The translations under genes and the position numbers were made by a program. From assembly GCF_003951315.1 (NCBI RefSeq), contig NZ_QLJH01000005.1, positions 62,001-126,000 on the forward strand: a stretch of DNA of 64,000 nt, read 5' to 3'. Of this stretch, positions 28,319 through 36,836 are shown one piece after another. A model generated the notes under the pieces. It had not been told where the DNA came from. It saw only the letters and a list, made by a program, of their open reading frames with translations, and ran no database searches. Numbering within the stretch: the first letter of the stretch is position 1; every line of letters begins with the position of its first letter. This DNA is from Sphingomonas sp. S-NIH.Pt15_0812 (GTDB lineage: Bacteria > Pseudomonadota > Alphaproteobacteria > Sphingomonadales > Sphingomonadaceae).

Positions 28319-29347
28319 TTGCCCCGCTCCCCCGGCCGCCCTCGCGGCGTGACCATCATCGATGTCGCCCGACATGCCGGTGTCTCGCCGATGACGGTGT
28401 CGCGCGTCATCAATGCCGAACCCGGCGTCCGCGACGAAACGCGCCGGCTGGTCGAGGCGGCGATCGCGACGCTCAACTATACGCCCAATCTGATGGCGCG
28501 CAGCCTGGTCACCTCGCGCGAGATCCGGATCGGCGTTCTCTATTCCAATCCTAGCGCCGCCTTCATGAGCGGCTTCCTGGCCGGCGTGTTCGAGGAGGCC
28601 TCGGCGCGCGGCGCGCAGCTCCAGCTGTTGAAGGGCGAGGCGGGCAAGCCCCCCGCCCCCGCCGCGATCGAGCGGCTGATCGCCGGGCGGATCGGCGGCG
28701 TCGTGCTCGCCCCGCCGATGGGGGAAAACGACGCGGTGCGGGCGATGCTCGCCGACGCGAAGCTGCCCGTGGCGGTGGTCGGTGGCGTGGCCGCCGGCAC
28801 GATCTGCATCGGCATCGACAATCGCCGCGCTGCCTATGACATGACCCGCCATCTGCTCGGACTGGGTCACCGCCGCCTCGGCTTCGTCCTCGGCAATCCC
28901 GACCAGTCCGCCAGCCGCGAGCGTCTCGCCGGCTTCCAGGGAGCGGCGGCGGAATGCGTTGAGGCGACCGTCCGGATCGTGCCCGGCGATTTCGGCTATG
29001 CCAGCGGCCTGGTGGCGGGCGAGACGCTGCTCGACGATCCCGCCCCGCCGACCGCGATCTTCGCCAGCAACGACGACATGGCGGCGGCCATCGTCTCGGT
29101 CGCACATCGCCGTCATCTCGATGTGCCGCGCGACCTGACCGTGGTCGGCTTCGACGACAGCACTGCCGCGGTCACGCTCTGGCCGCCGCTCACCACCATC
29201 CGCCAGCCGGTGCGCGCGCTGGCGGCGGAGGCGATGCAGCGCCTGATCGAGGCGATGCGGCGCGGCCGGGTGAGCTGCAGCGCCGCCCCCCATGTCCTCG
29301 ATCATCTGCTGGTCGAACGCCAATCCACCGCCCCGCCCCCGGCCTGA
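28319..29347 (+). CDS. LacI family transcriptional regulator
   Basis: 342-residue LacI/GalR repressor starting at TTG 28319. The HTH is at about residues 11-35 (GVTIIDVARHAGVSPMTVSR) with the hinge helix near 50-60 (NYTPNLMARSL), then a periplasmic-binding-protein-like effector domain (IGVLYSNPS ... IFASNDDMAAAIVSVAHRR ... DLTVVGFDDSTAAV). It lies between the uxuA and transporter loci, and a palindrome of LacI type occurs upstream of both, so it is the best candidate regulator of hexuronate genes; this is inference. No copy of the site was found in its own upstream region. Confidence 0.92.
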   Translation: MPRSPGRPRGVTIIDVARHAGVSPMTVSRVINAEPGVRDETRRLVEAAIATLNYTPNLMARSLVTSREIRIGVLYSNPSAAFMSGFLAGVFEEASARGAQLQLLKGEAGKPPAPAAIERLIAGRIGGVVLAPPMGENDAVRAMLADAKLPVAVVGGVAAGTICIGIDNRRAAYDMTRHLLGLGHRRLGFVLGNPDQSASRERLAGFQGAAAECVEATVRIVPGDFGYASGLVAGETLLDDPAPPTAIFASNDDMAAAIVSVAHRRHLDVPRDLTVVGFDDSTAAVTLWPPLTTIRQPVRALAAEAMQRLIEAMRRGRVSCSAAPHVLDHLLVERQSTAPPPA

Positions 29348-29458
29348 TCCGGGAACGACGGCGCGCCTCTACGAAATTCGATCGCACGGCCAGGGTTTAA
29401 CGGCTTGGTCATCGGTACGTAACTATTGAGGTGCAAAGGGTCCACGGAGCCGCTGACC

Positions 29459-29605
29459 ATGAGGATTTTTGCTTTGCCCCAGGCGCTACTTGGCCGGATG
29501 CACCGGCATCGCAGCCTGTCCACCCTGCGCGATTGGGCGGACACGCAGCCGGACGACCGCAGCCTGCTGCGCCAGTCAGCCGCGCGCCAGCGCGGCCAGC
29601 GCTGA
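29459..29605 (+). CDS. Possible small basic protein
   Basis: 48-codon open frame starting at ATG 29459 with GGAG about 10 bases upstream. The product starts MRIFALPQALLGRMHRHRSL and is Arg/Gln-rich at the C-terminus (ARQRGQR). Its last 30 bases overlap the convergent phosphotransferase gene. The composition faintly recalls DUF1127-type small proteins, but the signature is not convincing. This may be a chance frame. Confidence 0.3.
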   Translation: MRIFALPQALLGRMHRHRSLSTLRDWADTQPDDRSLLRQSAARQRGQR

Positions 29606-30532
29606 GTCCACCGCGCCGTAGCAATCGCGGGCCAGCGCCACGAAGCGATCACGCGGAAACTCGCCGAGCCGGTTGGCATAATGACCCAGCGCGCCGAGCA
29701 GGTGCACGCGGATCATCGCCAGCCCCAATGCGCCGCCACCCAGCGCCTCTTGATACCATAGCAGTTCGCGTCGCAACCGGTCCGACGACAGGTTGAACGA
29801 CTGGTGGAAGCGGATCAGGTCGTAAATGGCATAGCCGGCGGCCGTGCCCCCCGCCCAGTCGATCACCACCAACTCGCCGCTACCCGGCCGGACCATGATG
29901 TTGTTGCGCCACAAATCCCCGTGCATCGGCACGTGGCGCGGCCTGAGCGTGCCGGCCGTGATGTCCGTATCCAGCCGCTCGGCGTCCGCCCGCAGGGATT
30001 CGGGCAGATCGTGCATGTCGACCAGCGCGCGAAGCGATCGTCGGAACTCCTCCGTCTCCGCACGATCGTCCGCTGCACCGTCCGCGACGGTCGCCCCCAC
30101 CAATTGCCGCAGCCACCCCAGGATCGCCGCCGCCACCTTCGGCGTCTGGATCAGGCGACGGAGCCGGCCGCCGGCCAGCGGTTCGCAGCGTGGCAGGATC
30201 AGGAAACTGCGGTCCACCAGCGTGCCGGTCGCGGTGACCGGCAATATCCGCTCCGCCATGACCGGACCCAGCCCGGCCATCGTCTGCGTCGCCTGGGCCT
30301 GAATCGCCGCCGCATCCGGATGTGCTGCTGGTGACAGGAACAATACATGGTCGTGATCGAGCAGGAAGATCGCCGCACCGTCCGCAACCATGGACTGGGT
30401 ACGGATGACCTCGACCTTGTCGATTCGACGACCATCTGGATAGAGCGCGTCCGATAATACCGAAATTACGGCATCCGACGATAGCGGCCGGTCGGACGGT
30501 GACGTCTCTTGAAGGTAGTTCGCGATAGGCAT
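29576..30532 (-). CDS. Aminoglycoside phosphotransferase (APH) family kinase
   Basis: 318-residue kinase-like protein. The catalytic loop is MHGDLWRNNIMV near residues 205-216 (Asp plus Asn), and the metal-binding Asp is in VVIDWAGGTAAG, matching the APH/choline kinase fold. The N-lobe lacks a recognisable Gly-rich loop, as is common in this family. ATG 30532 is used; an adjacent GTG at 30535 is also possible. The substrate is unknown; APH-fold proteins also include sugar, choline and homoserine kinases, so drug resistance should not be assumed. Confidence 0.8.
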   Translation of the reverse strand: MPIANYLQETSPSDRPLSSDAVISVLSDALYPDGRRIDKVEVIRTQSMVADGAAIFLLDHDHVLFLSPAAHPDAAAIQAQATQTMAGLGPVMAERILPVTATGTLVDRSFLILPRCEPLAGGRLRRLIQTPKVAAAILGWLRQLVGATVADGAADDRAETEEFRRSLRALVDMHDLPESLRADAERLDTDITAGTLRPRHVPMHGDLWRNNIMVRPGSGELVVIDWAGGTAAGYAIYDLIRFHQSFNLSSDRLRRELLWYQEALGGGALGLAMIRVHLLGALGHYANRLGEFPRDRFVALARDCYGAVDSALAALARG

Positions 30533-30641
30533 CACCTGATAGCTAATGTTACAGATGTGTTAAAACAATCGGTTAACGTGTTGATCCAGGTGGTTTATCA
30601 GGACTTGCTCGCCTGAGCAGTCTCGACTTGGCACGAAAGCA

Positions 30642-30664
30642 TCGAGGAGGATTACCGTCCTCGA
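30642..30664 (+). promoter_or_regulatory. Inverted repeat upstream of the esterase
   Basis: TCGAGGA-N9-TCCTCGA, perfect 7-base arms in the 262-base region between the divergent phosphotransferase and esterase genes. It could be an operator or leader hairpin. No other element in that region is convincing. Confidence 0.3.
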
Positions 30665-30794
30665 CATTCTATATCGCGATACACAGCGACCTGTGTGGTC
30701 ATTTGTTCCGATGGCGGCCACGATCTTCCTCTTGTTGGACAATTGACGCCGGCCGGTCGAACCGCGAGGATGTTCGAAACAGGAGGATTCGGCG

Positions 30795-31751
30795 ATGCAT
30801 CAGTATCTTGCGAGCATGGTTCATCGTCGGTGGCGTGGGGTGACGGGCAGTGCCGCCGTCGCACTGGCGTTGGCAGCCACAACGCCGGCCGCGGCGCAGG
30901 ACGACCGCATGGCGCCGATCGCCACGCCCGCCCAACCCGGTGCCATCACGCTCGATACCGGCCTCCTTCCCGGCGCCACCGCAAAGGAGGCATGGCACAG
31001 CCAATATGGCAGCGTCTTCGCGCGGAACGTCACGGTCGCGACGCTGACCCCCTTCCTGCCCGATCCGGGGAAGGCGACCGGCGCGGCCGTCGTCGTGGCG
31101 CCGGGCGGCGGCTTCACCACGCTGTCGATGCAGAATGAAGGCTGGGACGTGGCCAAGGCCTTGGCCGCGCAGGGTGTCGCCGCCTTCGTGCTCAAATACC
31201 GACTGAACCCGACGCCCGCCGACATGGCCGGCTATGAGCGCGAGATGCGCGAGCGCTTCTCGGGCACCAACCCGCGCCCCCGCCCCTCGACCGAGGCGAT
31301 GATGGCCGGCATCGCGCCGCAGATCGCCGATGCGCGCGCCGCCTTCAAGCTGATCCGCGCGCGCGCGGGCGAGTGGCATGTCCAGCCGGACAAGATCGGC
31401 ATGGTCGGCTTTTCCGCCGGCGCGATGCTGACGATGGCCACCGCGCTGACCGGACAGGATGCCAAGCCCGCCTTCATCGCGGACATCTATGGCCCGCTAT
31501 CCACCGTCACCGTGCCGGCGGACGCCCCGCCTCTGTTCGCGGCGCTGGCCGCCGACGACCCCTTCTTCGCCAATGGCGGCTTCGGCCTGATCGAAGCCTG
31601 GAAGGCGGCGAAGCGCCCGGTCGAGTTCCACCTCTACGAACAGGGCGGCCATGGGTTCGGCATGTACCAGAAGCCGACGACCAGCACCGGCTGGTTCGAC
31701 GCCTTCTCCCGCTGGATGACGATGCACGGCTGGATCGCCGCGCGACCCTGA
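30795..31751 (+). CDS. Exported alpha/beta hydrolase (acetyl-xylan esterase-like)
   Basis: 318-residue secreted serine hydrolase. ACAGGAGGA precedes the ATG by 8-9 bases. The signal peptide ends TTPAAA-QDD near residue 35. The fold shows an HGG-like oxyanion element in VVAPGGGFTTLSMQNEGWDV, nucleophile elbow GFSAGA near residue 204, acid Asp in FAALAADDPFF and catalytic His in EQGGHGFGMY. The sequence type is that of BD-FAE/acetyl-xylan esterase-like enzymes. It is convergent with the GH43 xylosidase operon, which fits deacetylation of xylan fragments. Confidence 0.87.
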   Translation: MHQYLASMVHRRWRGVTGSAAVALALAATTPAAAQDDRMAPIATPAQPGAITLDTGLLPGATAKEAWHSQYGSVFARNVTVATLTPFLPDPGKATGAAVVVAPGGGFTTLSMQNEGWDVAKALAAQGVAAFVLKYRLNPTPADMAGYEREMRERFSGTNPRPRPSTEAMMAGIAPQIADARAAFKLIRARAGEWHVQPDKIGMVGFSAGAMLTMATALTGQDAKPAFIADIYGPLSTVTVPADAPPLFAALAADDPFFANGGFGLIEAWKAAKRPVEFHLYEQGGHGFGMYQKPTTSTGWFDAFSRWMTMHGWIAARP

Positions 31752-31754
31752 TCG

Positions 31755-31787
31755 TTGGGCCTCGGCCTCGCCACTGGCCGGGGCCAA
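31755..31787. terminator. Hairpin between convergent esterase and GH43 genes
   Basis: TTGG and CGGCC on the left pair with GGCCG and CCAA on the right around a TCGCCACT loop, with an internal mismatch loop. It sits in the 40-base gap between two convergent stop codons and so could end both transcripts. No T-run is present. Confidence 0.4.
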
Positions 31788-31791
31788 TCGT

Positions 31792-33390
31792 TCAGCCGAT
31801 CGCTTCGTCATAGGCGAACCAGGCGAAATCCGCCGCACGTCCGGTGCCCGCCATGTCCTGGCAGGCCATGCCGACGAAGGTCCCGGTGAAATTGGGCAGG
31901 CCCGGCAAGGTCGCCTCGTCGGACAGCAGGCTGGCGTCGACCGTCTCCGACAGCCAATGCCATTCCGCCGCCGCCTCGGCCCGCCAGGCGAAGCGCAACA
32001 CGGCATGATCCGCCGAGGCACGAAGCGCGATCGGCCCGGCGGGTAGCGGGATCGGATCGGTCGTCACGCTCTGCCCCTCGCCGATCGGCAGGATCGAGAG
32101 CAGTTGGAGCACCCGTCGGCCGTCATCGTCGGCCGTGACCTGCAGAAAGACATATTTAGTGCTGTTGTAATAACAGACCAGCCCGGCGGCCTGCTGGAAA
32201 TGCTCGGGCGCGAAATCGACCAGCGTCTGCGCGTCGTAGCGGAACGCGGTCTGCCGGCGCGCGACCAGCGCCTGTTCGAAATGGCTGCCGATCGTCTCGC
32301 GTCCGAACAGCCGCAATTGGCCGGGCCGTGCCGCCAGGCTGAACAGGTGATCCGGCTCGGGCGAGCGGAGCCATTGAAAGGCGTCGGGCAGGTCGGGCCC
32401 GTCGAACCGCTCGAATGCGGTGACCGGCCGCTCGTCGATGGTCACGGGCGGCGGCGCGGCGGCGCGGAGCCAGCCATCCGCGTCCCAGCGCATCGGCTGG
32501 ATCGCCGTCTCGCGCCCCAGCACGCAGCGATCGCTTCCCGGCATCGGCCGGCCGCACAGATGCACCATCCAGGGCGTCCCCTCCGGCGTCTCGACCAGAT
32601 CGCCATGGCCGACCCGCTGCAACGGCGCGTCCGGCGTGTCGCGCGCGGTCAGCACCGGGCCATCGGGATGGACGTCATAGGGACCGAACAGGGTGCGCGA
32701 CCGCGCCATGGTCACCGCATGGCCGCGCTCCGTCCCCCCTTCGGCGACGAGCAGATGATACCAGCCGTCGCGCTTGTAGAGATGCGGCCCCTCGGTGAAG
32801 CCCAGCGCCGTGCCCTGGAAGATCACGCGCCGCTCACCGACCAGCCGCCGCGCGGCCATGTCCAGTTCCTGCACGACGATGCCGGCGAAGCGCTTGCGGC
32901 CGGGGCGATGGTCCCACAGCATGTTGAGCATCCAGCTCCGCCCGTCATCGTCATGGAACAGCGCGGGGTCGAAGCCGCTGCTGTTGAGATGCACGGGATC
33001 GGACCAGGGGCCATCGATCCGGTCGCTCCACACCCAGTAATTGTGGAAGTCGCGCAAGGACGCGCCGCGTGCGCCATCGACCGTGGTGCGCCCGTACCGC
33101 TTCACGTCGGTATAGATCAGGTGGAAGCGCCCGTCCTTGTAGCTCAGGTCCGGAGCCCAGACACCGCAGGAATCCGGATCACCGCGCATGTCGAGCTGAC
33201 TGGCCCGCGACAGCGGCCGGGCCGCCAGCCGCCAGTCGGCCAGGTCGCGGCTGTGATGGATCTGCACCCCCGGAAACCATTCGAAGGTCGAGGTGGCGAT
33301 ATAATAATCCTCCGCCACCCGGACGATCGACGGATCTGGGTTGAAGCCACGCAGGATCGGATTGGCGGGCGTGATAGGGTCAGCGGTCAT
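31792..33390 (-). CDS. GH43 family beta-xylosidase / arabinofuranosidase
   Basis: 532-residue glycoside hydrolase 43, with the size and layout of the Selenomonas-type beta-xylosidases. The five-blade propeller starts at NPILRGFNPDPSIVRVAEDY (catalytic-base Asp); the pKa-modulating Asp lies in GFDPALFHDDDGR and the general-acid Glu in LGFTEGPHLYKRDGWY. A C-terminal beta-sandwich (about residues 330-532) contains ETIGSHFEQALVARRQTAFR. No signal peptide is present, so it acts in the cytoplasm on imported oligosaccharides. It overlaps the upstream transporter as ATGA. Confidence 0.93.
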   Translation of the reverse strand: MTADPITPANPILRGFNPDPSIVRVAEDYYIATSTFEWFPGVQIHHSRDLADWRLAARPLSRASQLDMRGDPDSCGVWAPDLSYKDGRFHLIYTDVKRYGRTTVDGARGASLRDFHNYWVWSDRIDGPWSDPVHLNSSGFDPALFHDDDGRSWMLNMLWDHRPGRKRFAGIVVQELDMAARRLVGERRVIFQGTALGFTEGPHLYKRDGWYHLLVAEGGTERGHAVTMARSRTLFGPYDVHPDGPVLTARDTPDAPLQRVGHGDLVETPEGTPWMVHLCGRPMPGSDRCVLGRETAIQPMRWDADGWLRAAAPPPVTIDERPVTAFERFDGPDLPDAFQWLRSPEPDHLFSLAARPGQLRLFGRETIGSHFEQALVARRQTAFRYDAQTLVDFAPEHFQQAAGLVCYYNSTKYVFLQVTADDDGRRVLQLLSILPIGEGQSVTTDPIPLPAGPIALRASADHAVLRFAWRAEAAAEWHWLSETVDASLLSDEATLPGLPNFTGTFVGMACQDMAGTGRAADFAWFAYDEAIG

Positions 33391-34628
33391 GCGGGTTTTC
33401 GCACCAGGGTCCAGAGCAGGGCGGCCCCGCCCAGGTCGAGCAGACCGAGCAGGATGAAGAAGGGTTGGTAGCCGACCTGGTCGACCAGCGCGCCCAGCGA
33501 CAGCGTGAAGATCAGCACGCCCAGATTGGCGGCGGTTCCCGAGACGCCGGTCGCGGTCGCGACCTGATCCTGCGGGAACAGGTCGGAACACAGGGTGATG
33601 ACGGTCACCGACAGCGTCTGGTGCGCGAAGCCGCCCAGGCACAGCAGCGCGATGGCCGCGATCGGGCTGGTCACGCTGCCGACGAACATCATGCCCGTCA
33701 TCAGCACCGCGCCGAGCGTGAAGGCGCCGCGCCGCGCATCCACCAGCTCGACACCGCGCCCTTGCAGGAAGGCGACCAAGGCCGGCCCGAACAGGCAGCC
33801 CAGATCGGCCGCCAGAAAGGGCAGCCAGGCGAAGAGGGCGATCTGAGACAGGTCGAAATGCCGGGCCTGGACCAGATAGAGCGGCATCCAGAGCGACAGC
33901 ATCCCCCAGACCGGATCGGCCAGGAAACGCGCCGCCGCGATCGCCCACAGATTGCGTCGGCGCAGCAGTTCGCCGAGTGGCGGACGCCGCCGCTGCCGCA
34001 CCAGCGACGCCTCCTGCCCCTCGACGATCAGCCGTCGCTCGCCCTCGGACAGGCGGCGGTGCCGGGCGGGCGGCGCATACCAGACCAGCCAGGCGACGAC
34101 CCAGGCGAGGCCCAGGCCACCCGCGACGAAGAAGGCCGCGCGCCAGCTGTGGTTGAAGACCGCCCAGGCGACCAGGGGCGGCGCGAACACCGCGCCGAAC
34201 GAGGCGCCGATCTGATAGATGCCGCCGGCCACGCCGCGCTCGCGCGCCGGAAACCATTCGGCGACCAGCTTCATCCCCGCCGGCTGCGCCGATCCTTCGA
34301 CCAGCCCCAGCGCACCGCGCAGCCCGGCGAACCCCATCCAGCCATTTGCGAAGCCATGGCCCAGGGTGATGCACGACCAGATCGCGACGAAGAGCGTGAA
34401 CCCGATCTTCAAGCCGATGAGGTCGAGCAGATAGCCGGCGACCGGTTGGAACATGATGCCGAACTGAAAGGCGCCGGTGATCCAGCTATATTGTTCGGAG
34501 GAGATGTGCTGCTCGGCCATGATCGCCGGCGCCGCGACACCCAATATGCTGCGGGTCAGATAGTTGATGACCATCGCCACCACGAACAGCGCGATGATCG
34601 TCCAGCGAATATAGGGAAAACCCCGCAA
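33387..34628 (-). CDS. MFS transporter, hexuronate (ACS) type
   Basis: 413-residue major facilitator of the anion:cation symporter group (ExuT-like), with 12 predicted helices. Diagnostic stretches are WTIIALFVVAMVINYLTRSI, VEGSAQPAGMKLVAEWFPAR and the ERGVAGGIYQIGASFGAV region. The TTG start (34628) follows a GGGAGGGGGG Shine-Dalgarno sequence. It is followed by GH43 with a 4-base overlap, so import of glucuronate or aldouronates and xylosidase action are coupled. A LacI-type palindrome lies 15-26 bases upstream of the start. Confidence 0.92.
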   Translation of the reverse strand: MRGFPYIRWTIIALFVVAMVINYLTRSILGVAAPAIMAEQHISSEQYSWITGAFQFGIMFQPVAGYLLDLIGLKIGFTLFVAIWSCITLGHGFANGWMGFAGLRGALGLVEGSAQPAGMKLVAEWFPARERGVAGGIYQIGASFGAVFAPPLVAWAVFNHSWRAAFFVAGGLGLAWVVAWLVWYAPPARHRRLSEGERRLIVEGQEASLVRQRRRPPLGELLRRRNLWAIAAARFLADPVWGMLSLWMPLYLVQARHFDLSQIALFAWLPFLAADLGCLFGPALVAFLQGRGVELVDARRGAFTLGAVLMTGMMFVGSVTSPIAAIALLCLGGFAHQTLSVTVITLCSDLFPQDQVATATGVSGTAANLGVLIFTLSLGALVDQVGYQPFFILLGLLDLGGAALLWTLVRKPA

Positions 34629-34642
34629 GCCCCCCTCCCTAC

Positions 34643-34654
34643 GGTAACGTTATC
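34643..34654 (-). promoter_or_regulatory. Candidate LacI-type operator of the MFS-GH43 operon
   Basis: GGTAACGTTATC, imperfect palindrome (10 of 12 symmetric positions), directly upstream of the MFS Shine-Dalgarno sequence. It matches the uxuA site at 12899-12910 at 10 of 12 positions when read on the opposite strand. Confidence 0.55.
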
Positions 34655-34746
34655 ATCCGGTTCTAGGACGGGTTGGCCGATCAGGGCAAGCACCGTTCTG
34701 CGAAACCCCGACGGGCATGATGGAACGCAGGCCGTTCGGCTGACTT

Positions 34747-35622
34747 TTACAGGATGCCGGCGCCTCCCGAAAACAGCAGGTCGGCCGCCACGATACGGAT
34801 GCGCCCGCCCGCCCGGCGCATCGCCTCCGCCCGGCGATAGCGGGAGTCCTGTTGCAGGGCGGGACCGGCGGGCGCGGTCGGGGCGATCGCCAGCAGCGTG
34901 GTCGACGGGCCAACCGCGCTGACCACGCGCCCGCCCAGCGCGGCGATGCGATGCGCGAGCGGACCGTCGCGCGGCTCGCCCAGGATCGCGATCCGCTGCC
35001 CGGCCAGGGGCCCGTGCGCGGCCGGCGACGGCGCGGGCGGGCGCTTGGGCGGTTTGCCGGGGGAGAGCCAATCGGCGAGCGGCCGGCCGCTATGTTCGAT
35101 CGCACGCACCACGACCAGGCCGGCGACACGCGCGTCGCTCAGGGCATCATGATGCCGATGCTCCAGGCCCAGATGGCGGGCAAGCACGTTCAACCGGTGG
35201 CTGCTCAATTCGGGCCAAGCCCGCTGCGCGACGCGGACGCTGTCGAGCCAGGTGGTAGCGATCTCCGGCCGATCATGGACGCGACAGGCGGCGGCGAGCG
35301 CCCCCTTGTCGAAATGCGAGTGGGCGACGGTGATCCGCCCCGCCAGATGACCATCGACGATCGAATGCAGGTCACCGAAACAGGGCTGGCCCAGCACATG
35401 GTCGGCCGTGATGCCATGGATATTGACATTGAAGCCGCTGAACGTGTCGCGCGGATCGACCAGCGTTTCATATTCGAAGCAGACCGCGCCGTTGCGGAAC
35501 CCGACGATGCCGATCTGGCAGATGCTGCTGACGCGGGAACAGGCGGTCTCGACATCGATCACGACGAAATCGAGCGACTCCCCATGGGCAGGGGCGATCG
35601 GGGCGGATGGGCTCGGCAGCAT
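34747..35622 (-). CDS. DnaQ-like 3'-5' exonuclease with C-terminal BRCT-like domain
   Basis: 291 residues from the ATG at 35622; the frame stays open to TTG 35817, so the true start may be further upstream. The DEDDh exonuclease has Exo I FVVIDVETA, Exo II around GITADHVLGQ and FNVNIHGI, and Exo III HRHHDALSDARVAGLVVV. After a Pro-rich linker a BRCT-like segment follows (GQRIAILGEPRDGPLAHRIA, GGRVVSAVGPSTTLLAIA). This resembles DNA polymerase III epsilon-like proteins with BRCT tails; the role is probably in DNA repair. It is divergent from the rpfF-like gene. Confidence 0.8.
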   Translation of the reverse strand: MLPSPSAPIAPAHGESLDFVVIDVETACSRVSSICQIGIVGFRNGAVCFEYETLVDPRDTFSGFNVNIHGITADHVLGQPCFGDLHSIVDGHLAGRITVAHSHFDKGALAAACRVHDRPEIATTWLDSVRVAQRAWPELSSHRLNVLARHLGLEHRHHDALSDARVAGLVVVRAIEHSGRPLADWLSPGKPPKRPPAPSPAAHGPLAGQRIAILGEPRDGPLAHRIAALGGRVVSAVGPSTTLLAIAPTAPAGPALQQDSRYRRAEAMRRAGGRIRIVAADLLFSGGAGIL

Positions 35623-35870
35623 CCCATATGATAGCGACCCCGCGCCGGCCGGATCAAGTCGAGCCGGCCGCGCTTCTTTCGTCACCCGGCCGGTAATCGC
35701 CGTCACGGCGATATCATCGATCACATTGCCGGGACTGCGGGCCATGTCCGGCACGGCCTGCATCGTCCGCAGCAATCGCGGACCAGTTCCGATTCCACGT
35801 CGCTCGGTCGCGACCAAGCAAACTATCCTTCCGATGCAGCAACTTGCTGCGAGTGAAAAAGGAAGTCAGC

Positions 35871-36788
35871 ATGACCGTCGAATTCCCCCCCGTCGTCTCC
35901 GCCGACCGTCACCCTTCGCGTCACCATCCCCTCCCCTCCCGTCCGGATGGCCATCATCCCTTCGCCTATGGCGAATTGGAGGTGGAGTTCGATCCGGCGC
36001 TCGACGCGCTCTGGACCTTCATGCGCGCGCGTGACCGACCGAGCTTCAATCCGTCACTGCTCACGGAGTTCGGCCTGTGGCAGCAGGATATCGTGGAGGC
36101 GTTGCGGTCCGAGGAGATGCCGATCCGCTACCTCGTGCTCGGCTCGCGCCATCCGGGCATCTTCTCGCTGGGCGGCGATCTCGACCTGTTCGCCGCGAAG
36201 ATCCGGTCCGGCGATCGATCGGCGCTGGTCGATTATGGCCGTGCCTGCGTACGCATCCTCCATCGCAACATGATGAGCCTCGACCGGCCGATCATCACCA
36301 TCGGGCTGGTGCAGGGTGACGCCCTGGGCGGCGGGTTCGAGGCCTTGCTGTCGTTCAACGTCGTCATCGCCGAGCGGGGCGCGCGCTTCGGCCTGCCCGA
36401 GACGGCGTTCGGCCTGTTCCCCGGCATGGGGGCGCATTGCTTCCTGTCGCGACGGCTGGGCGCGGCGCGGGCCGAACAGATGATCCTCAGCGGCCGCATC
36501 TACAGCGCGGAGGAGCTGTACGACCTCGGCATCGTCCATGGCCTGGCCGAGGCCGGCCAGGGGCGCGCGGCGGTGGAGGACTATATCCGCCTCAACCGGC
36601 GGCGGCACAGCGGCCATTGCGCGATCTATGAGGCGTCGCGCTCGGTCAATCCGCTGCCGCTGGCGGAGTTGGAGGCGGTGGTCGACCTCTGGGCCGACGC
36701 GGCCCTGCGCCTGAGCGAGACCGACTTGAAGCTGATGCAGCGCCTGGTGCGGGCGCAGAGCCGATTGTCCGGCCCCGCCATCGCATAA
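35871..36788 (+). CDS. rpfF: DSF synthase-like crotonase (RpfF family)
   Basis: 305-residue enoyl-CoA hydratase-fold enzyme of the RpfF type, which makes cis-2-enoic diffusible signal factor from acyl-ACP. The ATG at 35871 follows AAGGAAG. The two catalytic Glu residues are present at RpfF spacing (20 apart): Glu157 in QGDALGGGFEALLS and Glu177 in FGLPETAFGLFPGMGAHCFL. The C-terminal LMQRLVRAQSRLSG block is an RpfF hallmark rarely seen in ordinary crotonases. An N-terminal extension rich in His/Pro (about 30 residues) is unusual. It is convergent with a membrane GGDEF-EAL gene. No rpfC or rpfG is in the window. Confidence 0.85.
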   Translation: MTVEFPPVVSADRHPSRHHPLPSRPDGHHPFAYGELEVEFDPALDALWTFMRARDRPSFNPSLLTEFGLWQQDIVEALRSEEMPIRYLVLGSRHPGIFSLGGDLDLFAAKIRSGDRSALVDYGRACVRILHRNMMSLDRPIITIGLVQGDALGGGFEALLSFNVVIAERGARFGLPETAFGLFPGMGAHCFLSRRLGAARAEQMILSGRIYSAEELYDLGIVHGLAEAGQGRAAVEDYIRLNRRRHSGHCAIYEASRSVNPLPLAELEAVVDLWADAALRLSETDLKLMQRLVRAQSRLSGPAIA

Positions 36789-36800
36789 GCGGGCATCACC

Positions 36801-36832
36801 GGCCGGGCGGGCGCTTCGGCGTCTGCCCGGCC
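36801..36832. terminator. Terminator hairpin with TTCG loop between rpfF and GGDEF-EAL genes
   Basis: GGCCGGGCGGGCGC, loop TTCG, GCGTCTGCCCGGCC: a 14-pair stem with two G-U type pairs and a stable UUCG tetraloop, filling the 48-base gap between convergent genes. It probably serves both directions. Confidence 0.65.
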
Positions 36833-36836
36833 ATGA

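Noticed and set aside
29576..30532. Aminoglycoside resistance gene
   Set aside because: Only the general APH kinase catalytic loop is shared; the fold is common to many metabolic kinases and nothing in the context suggests resistance.
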